From NCBI RefSeq assembly GCF_014058685.1, contig NZ_CP059055.1, forward strand, positions 868,001 through 932,000: DNA of 64,000 nt, written 5' to 3'. Position 1 is the first letter of the stretch. Each line of letters begins with the position of its first letter. Below are positions 17,692 through 26,880 of this stretch, piece by piece. The notes beneath the pieces are model-generated. The model was given only the letters and a program-made list of their open reading frames with translations, made no database searches and was not told where the DNA came from. Origin of the DNA: Lactobacillus johnsonii. Its GTDB lineage: Bacteria > Bacillota > Bacilli > Lactobacillales > Lactobacillaceae. A program made the position numbers and the translations under genes.

Positions 17692-18351
17692 ATGAGTTGG
17701 GCAATTATTCAGCAAAGTTTGCCACAATTTGTCAAAGGCTTTCAGGTAACAGTCTGGATGTCCTTTGTTGGAATTATTGGAGCGATGGTGGTTGGGCTCT
17801 GTTGTAGCTTGATTCAATATTTTCATGTTCCTGTAATTGATAAGATCGTCAGTGCATATGTTGAGCTTGCAAGAAATACACCGTTATTAATTCAGCTTTT
17901 CTTCTTATATTATGCTTTTCCGGTAATTGGATTAAAGATGAGCGCCATTACTTGTGGTTTAATTGGTTTGATATTTTTAGGTGGAGCTTATATGGCCGAA
18001 GCTTTCACTGGTGGATTTGATGGAATTAGCAAAAATCAAATTGAATCTGGTGAAGCAATTGGAATGTCAAAATGGCAATTAGCTCGTTATGTGGTCTTTC
18101 CACAAGGCTTTGCCTTAAGTGTTCCAGCGATTGCCGCAAATATTATTTTCTTAATCAAGGAAACATCAATTTTTTCAGTAATTGCTATTCCAGAATTAAC
18201 TAATACAGCATTAGATTTGATTGGCTTATACTACCATTCAAATGAATATCTATTTGTCTTAGTAATTGCATATGCAATAATTTTAATTCCATTATCTTTA
18301 TTATTAACTTGGCTTGAAAGGAGAGTTCGCTATGGGACATTCGGGGATTAA
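17692..18351 (+). CDS. Polar amino-acid ABC transporter permease (GlnP/HisM type), first subunit
   Basis: A 219-residue inner-membrane permease of the His/Glu/Gln family, with about five hydrophobic segments. The EAA coupling loop is ESGEAIGMSKWQLARYVVFPQ near 120-140. The ATG at 17692 follows GAAAGAAGGGA; the TTG at 17674 would overlap that site. It is the first of four genes that encode a complete importer. Its promoter must lie between the IS end and 17680, so the upstream IS may influence its expression. Substrate specificity cannot be read from the permease. Confidence 0.92.
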   Translation: MSWAIIQQSLPQFVKGFQVTVWMSFVGIIGAMVVGLCCSLIQYFHVPVIDKIVSAYVELARNTPLLIQLFFLYYAFPVIGLKMSAITCGLIGLIFLGGAYMAEAFTGGFDGISKNQIESGEAIGMSKWQLARYVVFPQGFALSVPAIAANIIFLIKETSIFSVIAIPELTNTALDLIGLYYHSNEYLFVLVIAYAIILIPLSLLLTWLERRVRYGTFGD

Positions 18352-19009
18352 TGTTTTATTCGAAGGAAGAAACTTTACCCGTTTGCTGGGTGGTCTCTGG
18401 ACAAGTGTTTGGATTGCAGTTCTTTCTTTAATAATTGGCTTGGCACTAGGGGCATTATTTGGTGTTTTAAGAACATCGAAAAGTCGCTTAGTAAAAGTGA
18501 TTTTTAGAATCTATCTAGAATTCTTTAGAATAGTGCCAACCGTAGTTTTATTATTCTTGTTCTATTATATTTTGCCTAGACAATTTAACTTGAATTGGCC
18601 GGCATCTGTTATGGCAGTGATTGCATTTGCTTTATGGGTTTCAGCTGAATTTAGTGATATTGTTCGTGGAGCGTTGATCTCGGTACCAAAAATTCAACGA
18701 GAATCAGGCTTAGCTCTTGGATTGAATAAATGGCAATTATTTATCTATGTCTTATTGCCGCAAGCTTTTCAATTAGAATTACCTGCAACAATTAATTTAG
18801 CTACAAGAGTAATTAAAACAACCTCTTTATTGATGATGATCAGTGTTATGGATGTTATCAATGTTGGACAACAAATTGTTGAAGCAAATAATCAAACTAA
18901 TCCTAACGGTGTTTTTTGGGTATATGGATTGATTTTCTTCTTATACTTCATCGTTGATTATCCTTTATCACTTTGGGCAAAACGATTGAGTAAGAGAAAC
19001 GAGGCGTAA
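18332..19009 (+). CDS. Polar amino-acid ABC transporter permease, second subunit
   Basis: A 225-residue paralogue of the preceding permease, overlapping it by 20 bp. ATG 18332 is chosen because GAAAGGAG at 18315-18322 lies just ahead. The coupling loop reads ESGLALGLNKWQLFIYVLLPQ. With the previous gene it forms the heterodimeric membrane channel of the importer. Confidence 0.92.
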   Translation: MGHSGINVLFEGRNFTRLLGGLWTSVWIAVLSLIIGLALGALFGVLRTSKSRLVKVIFRIYLEFFRIVPTVVLLFLFYYILPRQFNLNWPASVMAVIAFALWVSAEFSDIVRGALISVPKIQRESGLALGLNKWQLFIYVLLPQAFQLELPATINLATRVIKTTSLLMMISVMDVINVGQQIVEANNQTNPNGVFWVYGLIFFLYFIVDYPLSLWAKRLSKRNEA

Positions 19010-19012
19010 GGG

Positions 19013-19753
19013 ATGACTGAAAAAATATTAGAAGTTGAAGATTTAAACAAATTTTATGGAAATAAGCAAGTATTACATGATATTTCTTTTTCTCTAAATA
19101 AGGGAGAAGTATTAACATTACTTGGACCTTCTGGATCTGGTAAAAGTACCTTACTTCGCTGTTTAAATGGTTTAGAAGAATTTAAGAGCGGCACGATTAT
19201 TTTTGAAGGAAAGAAAGTAATTCCAACTGCCAAGAATTGGCAGCAACTTCGCCAAAAAATTGGGATGGTTTTTCAGAGTTATGATCTTTTTCCAAATATG
19301 ACGGTCTTAGAAAATATCTTGCTTGGTCCAGTTAAGGTTCAAAAGAGACCTAAGGCTGAGGTTGAAAAAGAAGCAAAAGCTCTATTAAAAAGAGTTCATT
19401 TAGAGCAGTATGCTAATTCATATCCACGACAATTATCAGGTGGACAAAAGCAGAGAATTGCAATTGTTCGTGCCTTAGCTCTTCATCCAGATTTAATGCT
19501 ATTTGATGAAGTTACTGCTTCACTTGATCCAGAAATGGTTAGAGGAGTACTAGAATTAATCAAGCAGTTATCTGATGAAGATCATATGACCATGATCATC
19601 GTTACTCACGAGATGAACTTTGCTAAGCAGATTGCTGATCAAGTTTTATTCTTAGAAAATGGAACAATTGTAGAAGATACACCTGGGAAAGAATTTTTTG
19701 AGCATCCGAAAACAAAGAGAGCAGAAGAATTTTTAGAAGGTATGGAATTTTAG
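19013..19753 (+). CDS. Amino-acid ABC transporter ATP-binding protein (GlnQ type)
   Basis: A 246-residue cytosolic ATPase with Walker A GPSGSGKST near 39-47, signature LSGGQKQR, Walker B LMLFDEVTASLD and the switch His in IIVTHEM. The sequence is typical of polar amino-acid importers. It begins 3 bp after the second permease and is followed after 11 bp by the binding protein. Confidence 0.95.
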   Translation: MTEKILEVEDLNKFYGNKQVLHDISFSLNKGEVLTLLGPSGSGKSTLLRCLNGLEEFKSGTIIFEGKKVIPTAKNWQQLRQKIGMVFQSYDLFPNMTVLENILLGPVKVQKRPKAEVEKEAKALLKRVHLEQYANSYPRQLSGGQKQRIAIVRALALHPDLMLFDEVTASLDPEMVRGVLELIKQLSDEDHMTMIIVTHEMNFAKQIADQVLFLENGTIVEDTPGKEFFEHPKTKRAEEFLEGMEF

Positions 19754-19764
19754 GGAGAGAAAAA

Positions 19765-20619
19765 ATGAAGAAACATAAATTTATTAAAAAGTTAATTGCT
19801 GCTGTTGGAATTTTAGCTGTTGGAGCCGTGACTTTAACTGCTTGCTCAAATAATTCAAGCAGTAGTTCATCAAGCAACAATCCTAGCTCAGTTGCTGCAA
19901 TTAAGAAACGTGGTACTTTAAAGGTTGCCGTATTTGGCGATTTACCACCATATGGTTGGGTTAATAAAGATGGCAAGCGTGTTGGATATGATGTTCGCTT
20001 AGCTCGTGAATTAGCTAAAGAAATGGGCGTTAAAGTTAAGTTTGTTCAAGTAAACGCTAATAACCGTGTTGATACCTTGAATGCAAACAAGGCTGATATT
20101 GTTTTAGCTAACTTCACTGTTACTTCGGAAAGAAAGCAAGTTGTAGATTTTGCTAAGCCATATATGAAAGTATCAGTTGGTGTTGTTTCACCTAAGTCTA
20201 AGCCAATTACTAATGTAAACCAATTGAAGGGTAAAAAGGTGATCGTAACTAAGGGTACTACTGCTGAAAATTACTTCACCAGTAAGCAACCAGATGTTGA
20301 TCTTTTGAAATTTGATTCTAAGACTCAACAATTTAACGCAATGAAGAATGGTCGTGCTGCAGCTTTAGCTGATGACAACTCTTACTTATATGCTTGGGTA
20401 AAGAACAATCCTAAGTATACTGTTGGTATCAAGCACTTAGGACCAAATTCATACATTGCTCCTGCTGTTAAGAAGGGCAATAAGTCACTTCTTGACTGGA
20501 CCAATAAGCACATTAATAAGCTTAACAAAGACGGCTTCTTTGTTAATGACTACAACCAAGAATTAAAGCCTTACTTTGGTGATGATGTTAAGCCATCAGA
20601 TATCATTATTAACAAGTAA
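19765..20619 (+). CDS. Amino-acid ABC transporter substrate-binding lipoprotein
   Basis: A 284-residue lipoprotein: signal peptide ending in TLTAC (Cys about 27), a Ser/Asn linker, then an SBP family 3 domain with GTLKVAVFGDLPPYGW, VGYDVRLARELAKEMGVKVKF and the hinge segment LKGKKVIVTKGTTAENYF. The DDNSYLYAW pocket region is present. The Arg/Asp pattern suggests a polar amino acid such as glutamine, glutamate or cystine, but the exact ligand is undecided. A terminator follows immediately. Confidence 0.92.
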   Translation: MKKHKFIKKLIAAVGILAVGAVTLTACSNNSSSSSSSNNPSSVAAIKKRGTLKVAVFGDLPPYGWVNKDGKRVGYDVRLARELAKEMGVKVKFVQVNANNRVDTLNANKADIVLANFTVTSERKQVVDFAKPYMKVSVGVVSPKSKPITNVNQLKGKKVIVTKGTTAENYFTSKQPDVDLLKFDSKTQQFNAMKNGRAAALADDNSYLYAWVKNNPKYTVGIKHLGPNSYIAPAVKKGNKSLLDWTNKHINKLNKDGFFVNDYNQELKPYFGDDVKPSDIIINK

Positions 20620-20636
20620 ATATAATTGAATTTTTA

Positions 20637-20673
20637 GCAATAAAGGATTAATTTAGCCTTTATTGCTTTTTTA
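20637..20673 (+). terminator. Rho-independent terminator after the amino-acid transporter
   Basis: GCAATAAAGG and CCTTTATTGC form a perfect 10-bp stem around ATTAATTTAG, followed by six Ts. Confidence 0.9.
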
Positions 20674-20711
20674 TGATTAAAAATTTTTTCAAGTAAGTTT
20701 GGGATTATCTA

Positions 20712-20720
20712 TGCTAAAAT
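20712..20720 (+). promoter_or_regulatory. Extended -10 element for trmK
   Basis: TGCTAAAAT fits an extended -10 and lies 20 bp before the trmK start, just after the transporter terminator. No good -35 is seen. Confidence 0.4.
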
Positions 20721-20740
20721 TTTTAATAAGAGGTGAGAGT

Positions 20741-21424
20741 GTGTTAGAAGAAAGACTAGCTCAAATTGGTAAAATGGTTGATCCACAAAGTCGCGTAGCA
20801 GATATTGGAACTGATCACGCATATTTACCAATTGCATTAGTAGAAGAAGGAAAAATAGATTTTGCAATTGCAAGTGACGTTGCAGCTGGCCCATTAGATA
20901 ATGCAAAACAAGATATTGAACAAGCAGGCCTAGAAGATAAGATTGAGACAAGATTAGGCTCTGGATTAGAAACTTTAAAGAGCAGTGACCAAATTGATAC
21001 AGTCGTAATCGCTGGAATGGGTGGAAAGCTCATGACTAATTTGTTAGAAACTGCTCATCAAGAGGGAAAGATCTATCCTACTTTAATTTTAGAGGCGAAT
21101 ATAGGTGAGCCTTTGGTTAGAAAATGGCTCGTTGATCATCAGTATGAGATAGTAGAAGAAAAGATTATCGAAGTAGCTGGCCACATTTATGAAATAATCA
21201 AGGCTAAGTTAACTGAGGCTAAACATAATTTATCTGATCAAGAATTAGAATTTGGTCCATTTTTATTAAAAGAAAAAAATCCAGTTTTTATTAAAAAATG
21301 GACTAAGCAACTTAATTACTATGAAAATCTAAAAGCTAATTTAAATAAGGCTAAAAATAAAGATGAGGCTAAAATTAGTCAGATAGATGATTTGATTGAA
21401 ATGATTGAGGAAGTACTAAAATGA
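20741..21424 (+). CDS. trmK: tRNA (adenine(22)-N1)-methyltransferase
   Basis: A 227-residue SAM-dependent methyltransferase that makes m1A22 in tRNA. The SAM-binding motif VADIGTDHAYLPIAL and the VIAGMGGKLMTNLL segment are diagnostic of the TrmK family. GTG 20741 is chosen because AGGTGAG lies just upstream; the longer frame from about 20699 begins within the promoter. It overlaps the next gene by 4 bp (ATGA), the standard trmK-Nif3 pair in Firmicutes. Confidence 0.92.
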   Translation: MLEERLAQIGKMVDPQSRVADIGTDHAYLPIALVEEGKIDFAIASDVAAGPLDNAKQDIEQAGLEDKIETRLGSGLETLKSSDQIDTVVIAGMGGKLMTNLLETAHQEGKIYPTLILEANIGEPLVRKWLVDHQYEIVEEKIIEVAGHIYEIIKAKLTEAKHNLSDQELEFGPFLLKEKNPVFIKKWTKQLNYYENLKANLNKAKNKDEAKISQIDDLIEMIEEVLK

Positions 21425-22218
21425 CAAAAGTAGCAGATATTGTAGCTCGCTTAAAAAAAGACTTTCCTGAAGAAATTGCTTCTGAAGGTGATCCAGTTGG
21501 GATGCAAATCGGATCAATGGATGCAGATGTTACCAAGGTAATGACTACCTTAGACGTTCGGCCACAAGTAGTAGATGAAGCAATTGAAAAGGGTGTTGAC
21601 CTCATAATTAGCCACCATCCAGTGATGTTTAGACCAGCTAAGAATCTTGATTTTGCTGATCCTCAAAATGCAATGTACGGTAAGTTAATTGCTAATGGAA
21701 TTACTGTTTATTCAATTCATACTAATTCTGATAAGGCTGAAAATGGTTCAGCAGATTGGCAAGCTGAAGAATTAGGCTTAGAAGAGGTTGAGCCTTTTGC
21801 CTTAGATACTGATGGAATTGCCATTGGTAGAAAGGGTAAACTACCTAAGAAAATGACAGCTAAGGAATTTGCCTATTATGTTAAAGACAAGATGCAAATT
21901 CCAATGGCAAGACTGATTACTGCTGATAATGATAGGTTAATCTCAACTGTAGCCTTTATTTGCGGAGATGGTGGTAAGTTCTGGAGTCAAGCTCTAGTTG
22001 ATGGAGTCGATGCATTTATAACCGGAGATGTATACTATCATGTTGGTCACGATATGATCTCTTCCGGGTTAACAGTAGTCGATCCAGGACACTACACTGA
22101 AAAACTTTTTAAATATAAGGTTGGAGATCGACTTGAAAAGTGGAATCAGGATTATAATTGGAATGTACCTGTAGTAATTTCAGAGGTATCAACTAACCCA
22201 TTTCAAGATTTATTTTAG
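21421..22218 (+). CDS. Nif3-like dinuclear metal centre protein (YqfO/GTP cyclohydrolase I type 2 family)
   Basis: A 265-residue protein of the Nif3 family. The metal-binding HHPVMF and the C-terminal VDPGHYTEK motif are present. It is the short form that lacks the PII-like central insertion found in Bacillus YqfO. Translation is coupled to trmK by a 4-bp overlap. Function is uncertain across the family; a hydrolase role is possible, and the GTP cyclohydrolase label should be treated with caution. Confidence 0.88.
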   Translation: MTKVADIVARLKKDFPEEIASEGDPVGMQIGSMDADVTKVMTTLDVRPQVVDEAIEKGVDLIISHHPVMFRPAKNLDFADPQNAMYGKLIANGITVYSIHTNSDKAENGSADWQAEELGLEEVEPFALDTDGIAIGRKGKLPKKMTAKEFAYYVKDKMQIPMARLITADNDRLISTVAFICGDGGKFWSQALVDGVDAFITGDVYYHVGHDMISSGLTVVDPGHYTEKLFKYKVGDRLEKWNQDYNWNVPVVISEVSTNPFQDLF

Positions 22219-22229
22219 GAGGATTAAAA

Positions 22230-23477
22230 ATGGCAGAATATCCAAATTTACTACCTAGATTTTTAAAATACGTTAAGGTGAATTCACGCTCTGACGAACA
22301 TTCAGATCGTTTCCCATCAACTGAAAGAGAAGAAAACTTTCAAAAAAATGTAATCATGAAAGACTTAGAAGAACTAGGTCTTAAAGATGTTCACTATAAT
22401 CAAAAAAGTGGATGTGTAATTGCAACTATTCCTTCAAATATTGATTATGAAGTACCTACTTTTGGTTTGTTAGCTCACTGTGATACAGCAGACTTTAATT
22501 CGGTTGATGTTAAACCGCAAATTACTGAAAACTATGATGGTGAATCTAAGATTCAATTGGGAGATACTGAATTTTATTTAGACCCAGAAGTTTTCCCTCA
22601 TTTAAAGAACTATAAGGGCCAAACTATTATTTCTGCTTCTGGTGATACTTTACTTGGTGGAGACGATAAGTGTGGTATTTCTGAATTAATGACTTTTGCA
22701 GAATACTTGATGGAGCATCCCGAAGAAAAGCACGGCGAAATTAAGTTGGCATTTACTCCCGATGAAGAAATTGGTACTGGTGCAGAGCACTTTGATGTTG
22801 AAGAATTTGGTGCAGATTTTGCTTATACTGTTGATGGTGAAGCACCAGGAAAACTCGACTGGGGTACTTTTTCAGCAGCGCAATTTGGCTTAGATATTCA
22901 AGGTGTTAATGTACACCCAGCTGTTGCTAAGGGCCAAATGATTAATGCTATTCAAATTGGGATTGATTTCCATAATCAATTGCCTGAACATGATCGTCCA
23001 GAACATACTGAAGGTCGTGAAGGGTTCTTCCACTTGATGAATTTTGATGGAACAGTTGATTCAGCACATATGGACTACATCATTCGTGACTTTGAACGTG
23101 ATGGTCTTGAAAAGAGAAAGAATCTAGTTAAAGACATCGTTAAGAAGATGAATGACGAGTTTGGTACTGAAAGAATTAAGCTGAAAATGTGGGATCAATA
23201 TTACAACATGGCTGATGAATTAGAAAAGCACATGGAGATTGTTGATTTAGCTAGGGATGCTTACAAGGCTGAAGGGCTTACTGTTAATGAAGATCCAGTT
23301 CGTGGGGGAACAGATGGTTCTCAATTAACTTATATGGGTCTACCTTGTCCAAATCTTTTTGCTGGTGAAGAAAATATGCATGGACGCTATGAATACACTG
23401 TACTCGAGAGTATGTGGAAAGCAGTAGACGTCTTGCGTAAGATTAATCAATTAAACGTTGAGAGAAATAAGAAGTAA
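22230..23477 (+). CDS. pepT: Peptidase T (aminotripeptidase)
   Basis: A 415-residue zinc M20 metallopeptidase that removes N-terminal residues from tripeptides in the cytosol, part of the lactobacillus peptide-use system. Metal and catalytic motifs: LLAHCDTAD, SGDTLLGGDDKCG, FTPDEEIGTGAEH and a C-terminal HGRYEYTVLESM. The ribosome site is TAGGAGGAT. It is 11 bp behind the Nif3 gene and probably shares its transcript; a terminator lies about 140 bp downstream. Confidence 0.96.
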   Translation: MAEYPNLLPRFLKYVKVNSRSDEHSDRFPSTEREENFQKNVIMKDLEELGLKDVHYNQKSGCVIATIPSNIDYEVPTFGLLAHCDTADFNSVDVKPQITENYDGESKIQLGDTEFYLDPEVFPHLKNYKGQTIISASGDTLLGGDDKCGISELMTFAEYLMEHPEEKHGEIKLAFTPDEEIGTGAEHFDVEEFGADFAYTVDGEAPGKLDWGTFSAAQFGLDIQGVNVHPAVAKGQMINAIQIGIDFHNQLPEHDRPEHTEGREGFFHLMNFDGTVDSAHMDYIIRDFERDGLEKRKNLVKDIVKKMNDEFGTERIKLKMWDQYYNMADELEKHMEIVDLARDAYKAEGLTVNEDPVRGGTDGSQLTYMGLPCPNLFAGEENMHGRYEYTVLESMWKAVDVLRKINQLNVERNKK

Positions 23478-23619
23478 ATAAGTGAAACAATTTTCAAGTG
23501 ATTCTGATTAAATTCTCTATTTTCTATGATTGCTTGAATGGCTAAAAACACTTATTTATCAATGATCTTAAATTAATTAAAAATTAAAAATAGTTTTACA
23601 CTGATACTATTAATCTGCT

Positions 23620-23672
23620 AAATAGTAGATAAAATGCTTGAAATAATAGCATTTTTATCTACTATTTTTTTA
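23620..23672 (+). terminator. Strong rho-independent terminator between pepT and the GntR operon
   Basis: AAATAGTAGATAAAATGCT pairs with AGCATTTTTATCTACTATTT (one bulged T) and ends in seven Ts. The remaining sequence between 23478 and 23787 shows only a weak AAATAAGTG/CACTTATTT inverted pair and the operator at 23745. Confidence 0.85.
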
Positions 23673-23739
23673 TTAAAAAATATATTTTCTAAATTGTGAA
23701 ACAAAATTATGGCTTGTATTTGAAAATGTATCTTGGTAT

Positions 23740-23770
23740 TATAATAGTGTAATAGATAAACCGTACACTA
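23740..23770 (+). promoter_or_regulatory. -10 element and inverted-repeat operator for the GntR operon
   Basis: TATAAT at 23740-23745 runs straight into TAGTGTA (23745-23751), which is mirrored by TACACTA at 23764-23770. A 7-bp inverted repeat at the transcription start, just before a GntR-type regulator, is a likely self-repression site. Confidence 0.6.
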
Positions 23771-23787
23771 GTAAAGAGGTGTAAAGA

Positions 23788-24156
23788 TTGCAATTTCAAG
23801 ATAATATTCCAATTTATGTTCAAATTGAAAAGTATCTTTATCGACAAATCGCTTTGGGGAAAATTAAGCCAGGAGAAAAAGTTCCATCAGTTCGCCAATT
23901 AGCTGTTGATCTAACAGTAAATGTCAATACGGTTCAGCGTGCTTTGAATCAAATGAATATCGAGGGAATTTTAGAGGTTAGGCGCGGACTTGGTTCGTTT
24001 GTAACAACAGATACAGAGTTGATTTTACAAAAGCGTAGAGAGCTAATTAAGGATACAATGAGTGAATTTTTAGAAAGTACTGCACAATTAGGCTTAACTC
24101 CAGAAAAGACGCTGGAAGAGCTTAAAAAGTTTATTGAGGAGAAGAAGGGAGATTAA
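23788..24156 (+). CDS. YtrA-subfamily GntR transcriptional regulator
   Basis: A 122-residue short GntR regulator with the winged-helix domain IYVQIEKYLYRQIALGKIKPGEKVPSVRQLA and the recognition helix VNVNTVQRALNQMN, followed by a short dimerisation helix; the small size is that of the YtrA subfamily, which usually controls an adjacent ABC transporter. The start is TTG 23788 behind AAGAGGTG. It is first in a four-gene operon and probably represses it through the inverted repeat at 23745-23770. Confidence 0.92.
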   Translation: MQFQDNIPIYVQIEKYLYRQIALGKIKPGEKVPSVRQLAVDLTVNVNTVQRALNQMNIEGILEVRRGLGSFVTTDTELILQKRRELIKDTMSEFLESTAQLGLTPEKTLEELKKFIEEKKGD

Positions 24157-24157
24157 A

Positions 24158-24865
24158 ATGAATAAACTACTTGAAGTAAAAGAATTAACATATCGAAAAA
24201 ACTTAAAAACTATTCTTGATAATGTGAACTTAGATGTTGATTCAGGAAAGATTATTGCCTTACTAGGTGAAAATGGTGCTGGTAAGACAACGTTAATGAG
24301 AGTAATTGTTGGTATTGCTAAGCATTATCAAGGTGAAGTACTGCTCAATGGGGATGGTAGTGAAGTTTACCGTAAAGCTAATATTGCCATGACTGACAAT
24401 TTAAAGGGATTGAGTGATTCCACTAAAATTGGGGAAGTAGAGGAATTCTATCAAAAATTATTTTCAGATTTTGACAGTAGTAAATTCGAACAATTACGTT
24501 CCTTCATGAAACTTAACAATGAGATGAAGTTAGGTCAATTATCGCGAGGAATGCGTGAAAAACTTGAAATTGCTGTTACTTTAAGTAGGGAAGCTAAGTT
24601 GTATTTACTGGATGAACCATTTTCTGGTATTGATCCAATGGCTCGAAAGAGAATCATCAATTCAATCTTACTTTGGAAGAATCCAGACAGTACAATTATT
24701 ATTTCTGATCACTTTGTAAATGAAATTACAACAATTTTAGATGAAGTAGTAATTGTAAAGGATAAAAAAATTGCCAGTCATCTTTCAGCAGATGATATAA
24801 GAGCACACGGAAAAAGTATTGAAGAGTATTATGAAAGCTTATACGCAGATGAAGGAGCTGAATAA
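24158..24865 (+). CDS. ABC transporter ATP-binding protein
   Basis: A 235-residue ATPase with Walker A GENGAGKTT, signature LSRGMREKL (a variant of LSGGQ seen in ABC-2 type exporters) and Walker B LYLLDEPFSGIDP. ATG 24158 follows GAAGGGAG; an earlier in-frame start would lie within the regulator gene. It lies 1 bp after the GntR stop. It should energise the two following membrane proteins; the substrate is unknown, but such YtrA-linked systems often handle peptides or lipid-active antibiotics. Confidence 0.9.
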   Translation: MNKLLEVKELTYRKNLKTILDNVNLDVDSGKIIALLGENGAGKTTLMRVIVGIAKHYQGEVLLNGDGSEVYRKANIAMTDNLKGLSDSTKIGEVEEFYQKLFSDFDSSKFEQLRSFMKLNNEMKLGQLSRGMREKLEIAVTLSREAKLYLLDEPFSGIDPMARKRIINSILLWKNPDSTIIISDHFVNEITTILDEVVIVKDKKIASHLSADDIRAHGKSIEEYYESLYADEGAE

Positions 24866-24867
24866 GG

Positions 24868-25683
24868 ATGACTACTTTTAAAGCACTATTTAATCAAATG
24901 GGTAAAAAGAAGCGCCGGAGTGTTTATCTGTTAGCTCTGTTGCAATTAGTAGCTGCATCTATTTTTGCACTTTGGGGACTTTTTTCTAATGGTGGATTTT
25001 CAAATTCAGATAAACCGATTGCGTGGTTTGTCATGGTATGTACTTTTACTCCATTAGCTGATATGGCCTATGTAGTTCTCTCTGCTTGGCAAAACGAAAA
25101 AGAGTATAGCTCTCAGACTTGGCGTTTAGTTCCAATTTCTTCAAGTAAATTTTACTTAGCAAATATTTCTTCTGCTATTGTTAATGGGCTTTACTTGGTA
25201 TTAATTCAAATTGGAATGGGGATTGTTACGTTTTTACCAGCATTCTTAAGTAAAGATGTTAGAACTAATATTTGGGAAATTAACCGGGCCCTTGCTAAAG
25301 AAACTCATGCGGGCGACTTTTGGCAAAAATTTTCTGATGCTTTTCCAATTGGAGAAATACTAAGTGCATTTTTAGCCTTTATATTATTTGCAATTTTGGT
25401 TTATAGCATTGTGACTTTGCTCAATCTATCAAGTAGAACCATTACTGACTTTCTTCCTGATAAACATAGTAAATTAATTCGTTTTGTCATTATGATTATT
25501 TTGATCTTTATCTTTATTGTTTTGACAAATAATCTAGGAAGTTTATTAAATCAAGTCCGTTGGGGTGACACTACTAATGGTCTAATGTCATTTATAGAAA
25601 ACAATTTAGTCTTGGCATTTATTGATATTGTTTTAGGTTCAATTAATGTTTGGCTTTTGAAGAACTTCCACGAAGGGAAGTAA
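24868..25683 (+). CDS. ABC transporter permease, first of a duplicated pair
   Basis: A 271-residue membrane protein with about six hydrophobic segments. The segment YSSQTWRLVPISSSKFYLAN followed by VNGLYLVLIQIGM is nearly repeated in the next gene, showing that the two arose by tandem duplication. It starts 2 bp after the ATPase stop. No known family motif beyond the ABC-2 type layout. Confidence 0.82.
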   Translation: MTTFKALFNQMGKKKRRSVYLLALLQLVAASIFALWGLFSNGGFSNSDKPIAWFVMVCTFTPLADMAYVVLSAWQNEKEYSSQTWRLVPISSSKFYLANISSAIVNGLYLVLIQIGMGIVTFLPAFLSKDVRTNIWEINRALAKETHAGDFWQKFSDAFPIGEILSAFLAFILFAILVYSIVTLLNLSSRTITDFLPDKHSKLIRFVIMIILIFIFIVLTNNLGSLLNQVRWGDTTNGLMSFIENNLVLAFIDIVLGSINVWLLKNFHEGK

Positions 25684-25689
25684 GAGTAT

Positions 25690-26526
25690 ATGGCAACTTT
25701 TTCATCAATATTTAAAGAATTGACTAAAAGCAAAGTACGCCTTGTCCGCCGACTAGCAATTTTACAAGTGATTGTTGGAATTCTTTTAGGTTTTTGGGCA
25801 CTCTTTAATTCAGCTTTTGAGGGTGAGAGTAAGGCTTATTTCTTAGTAGCTTTTCTGATGATCACACCACTATTTGATATAGCCTACTTAGCTCTTTCGA
25901 GTCGAAAAAATGAGGAAGTCTATTCGTCTCAAACTTGGCGATTAGCTCCAATTAAAGAAAGTTCTTTACTATTTGCAAATCTTTTATCAGCTGTTGTTAA
26001 TGGTCTTTATTTAGTGGTTTTGCAAATAGGTATGATTCTCGCTGCAGGAATACCTGTAATGGGAACAAATGAATTTTGGAAGACTACTTTTAAAAACTTC
26101 GGGTCAATCGGTGAAGGAAAGTTATGGCAAGAGATGCACATAATGGATTTATTGTCTAGCATTGTTTTGATAGTTCTAATTGGTATATTCATTTATCTTG
26201 CTGTGAGTCTCGTTAATTTTACGGGAAAAATAGTTAGTGATTTTCTTCCTGAAAGAATAAGTAAATTGGTTTATTTCTTAGTCGTGGTTTTATTAGGTTG
26301 TATTGGATTAATATTTTTGATTAATACTTACGATGTTATTTTTACCTCACTAACTGGCTTTTTGCAAAATGGAATGTTTTTAACTACTTTAAGTAAGGAT
26401 GCCAGTGATGTAAGATCAGACCTAACGAGTAATTACTTAACTTTATTTATAGTTCTGGGTGTAAATATAATTTTAGTTTTAGTGAATATTACTCTACTGA
26501 AGAAGTATCATGAAGCGCGGATATAA
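25690..26526 (+). CDS. ABC transporter permease, second of a duplicated pair
   Basis: A 278-residue paralogue of the preceding protein: YSSQTWRLAPIKESSLLFAN and VNGLYLVVLQIGM align with it directly, and both share a KxxSDFLPxxxSKLxxF block before the last segments. The central loop differs and is about 10 residues longer. The two presumably form a heterodimeric channel. It lies at the left edge of the IS-bounded region. Confidence 0.82.
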   Translation: MATFSSIFKELTKSKVRLVRRLAILQVIVGILLGFWALFNSAFEGESKAYFLVAFLMITPLFDIAYLALSSRKNEEVYSSQTWRLAPIKESSLLFANLLSAVVNGLYLVVLQIGMILAAGIPVMGTNEFWKTTFKNFGSIGEGKLWQEMHIMDLLSSIVLIVLIGIFIYLAVSLVNFTGKIVSDFLPERISKLVYFLVVVLLGCIGLIFLINTYDVIFTSLTGFLQNGMFLTTLSKDASDVRSDLTSNYLTLFIVLGVNIILVLVNITLLKKYHEARI

Positions 26527-26550
26527 GAAAAAGGAATAAGATTTTGATTT

Positions 26551-26880
26551 TGATATGAACCCAAAAATTAGGACATATTATTAAACTGTTTGATTTAAAA
26601 CCATATTTCGATATTGAATCGAAGTATGGTTTTTTATTGAGCTCTTAATTCTAAAATTATTGTAGTAATAAATATAGTCTTTGATTGCTTCTTCTAGTTC
26701 ATCTAGATTTTTAAAAGTTTTTTCAAAGCCATACCACATTTCTCGCTTTAAGATTCCAAAGAAGCCCTCCATTAATCCATCATCTAATGAGTTGCCTTTT
26801 CTAGACATTGATTGTTCAATACCATGATTTTTAAGCCAGTTTTGAAAAGCAGGATGAGCTTTTTGTTTATAGATGTGTCA
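26551..26880 (-). mobile_element. Left fragment of an IS3-family element (3' end of transposase OrfB)
   Basis: The terminal repeat TGATATGAACCC starts at 26551. On the minus strand, codons from about 26877 to 26581 encode HPAFQNWLKNHGIEQSMSRK and onward through GLMEGFFGILKREM, the last-Glu part of the DDE transposase, ending at the normal stop. All upstream transposase sequence is absent. Its end matches that of the right fragment at 31486, and the two fragments have the same orientation. Confidence 0.85.
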
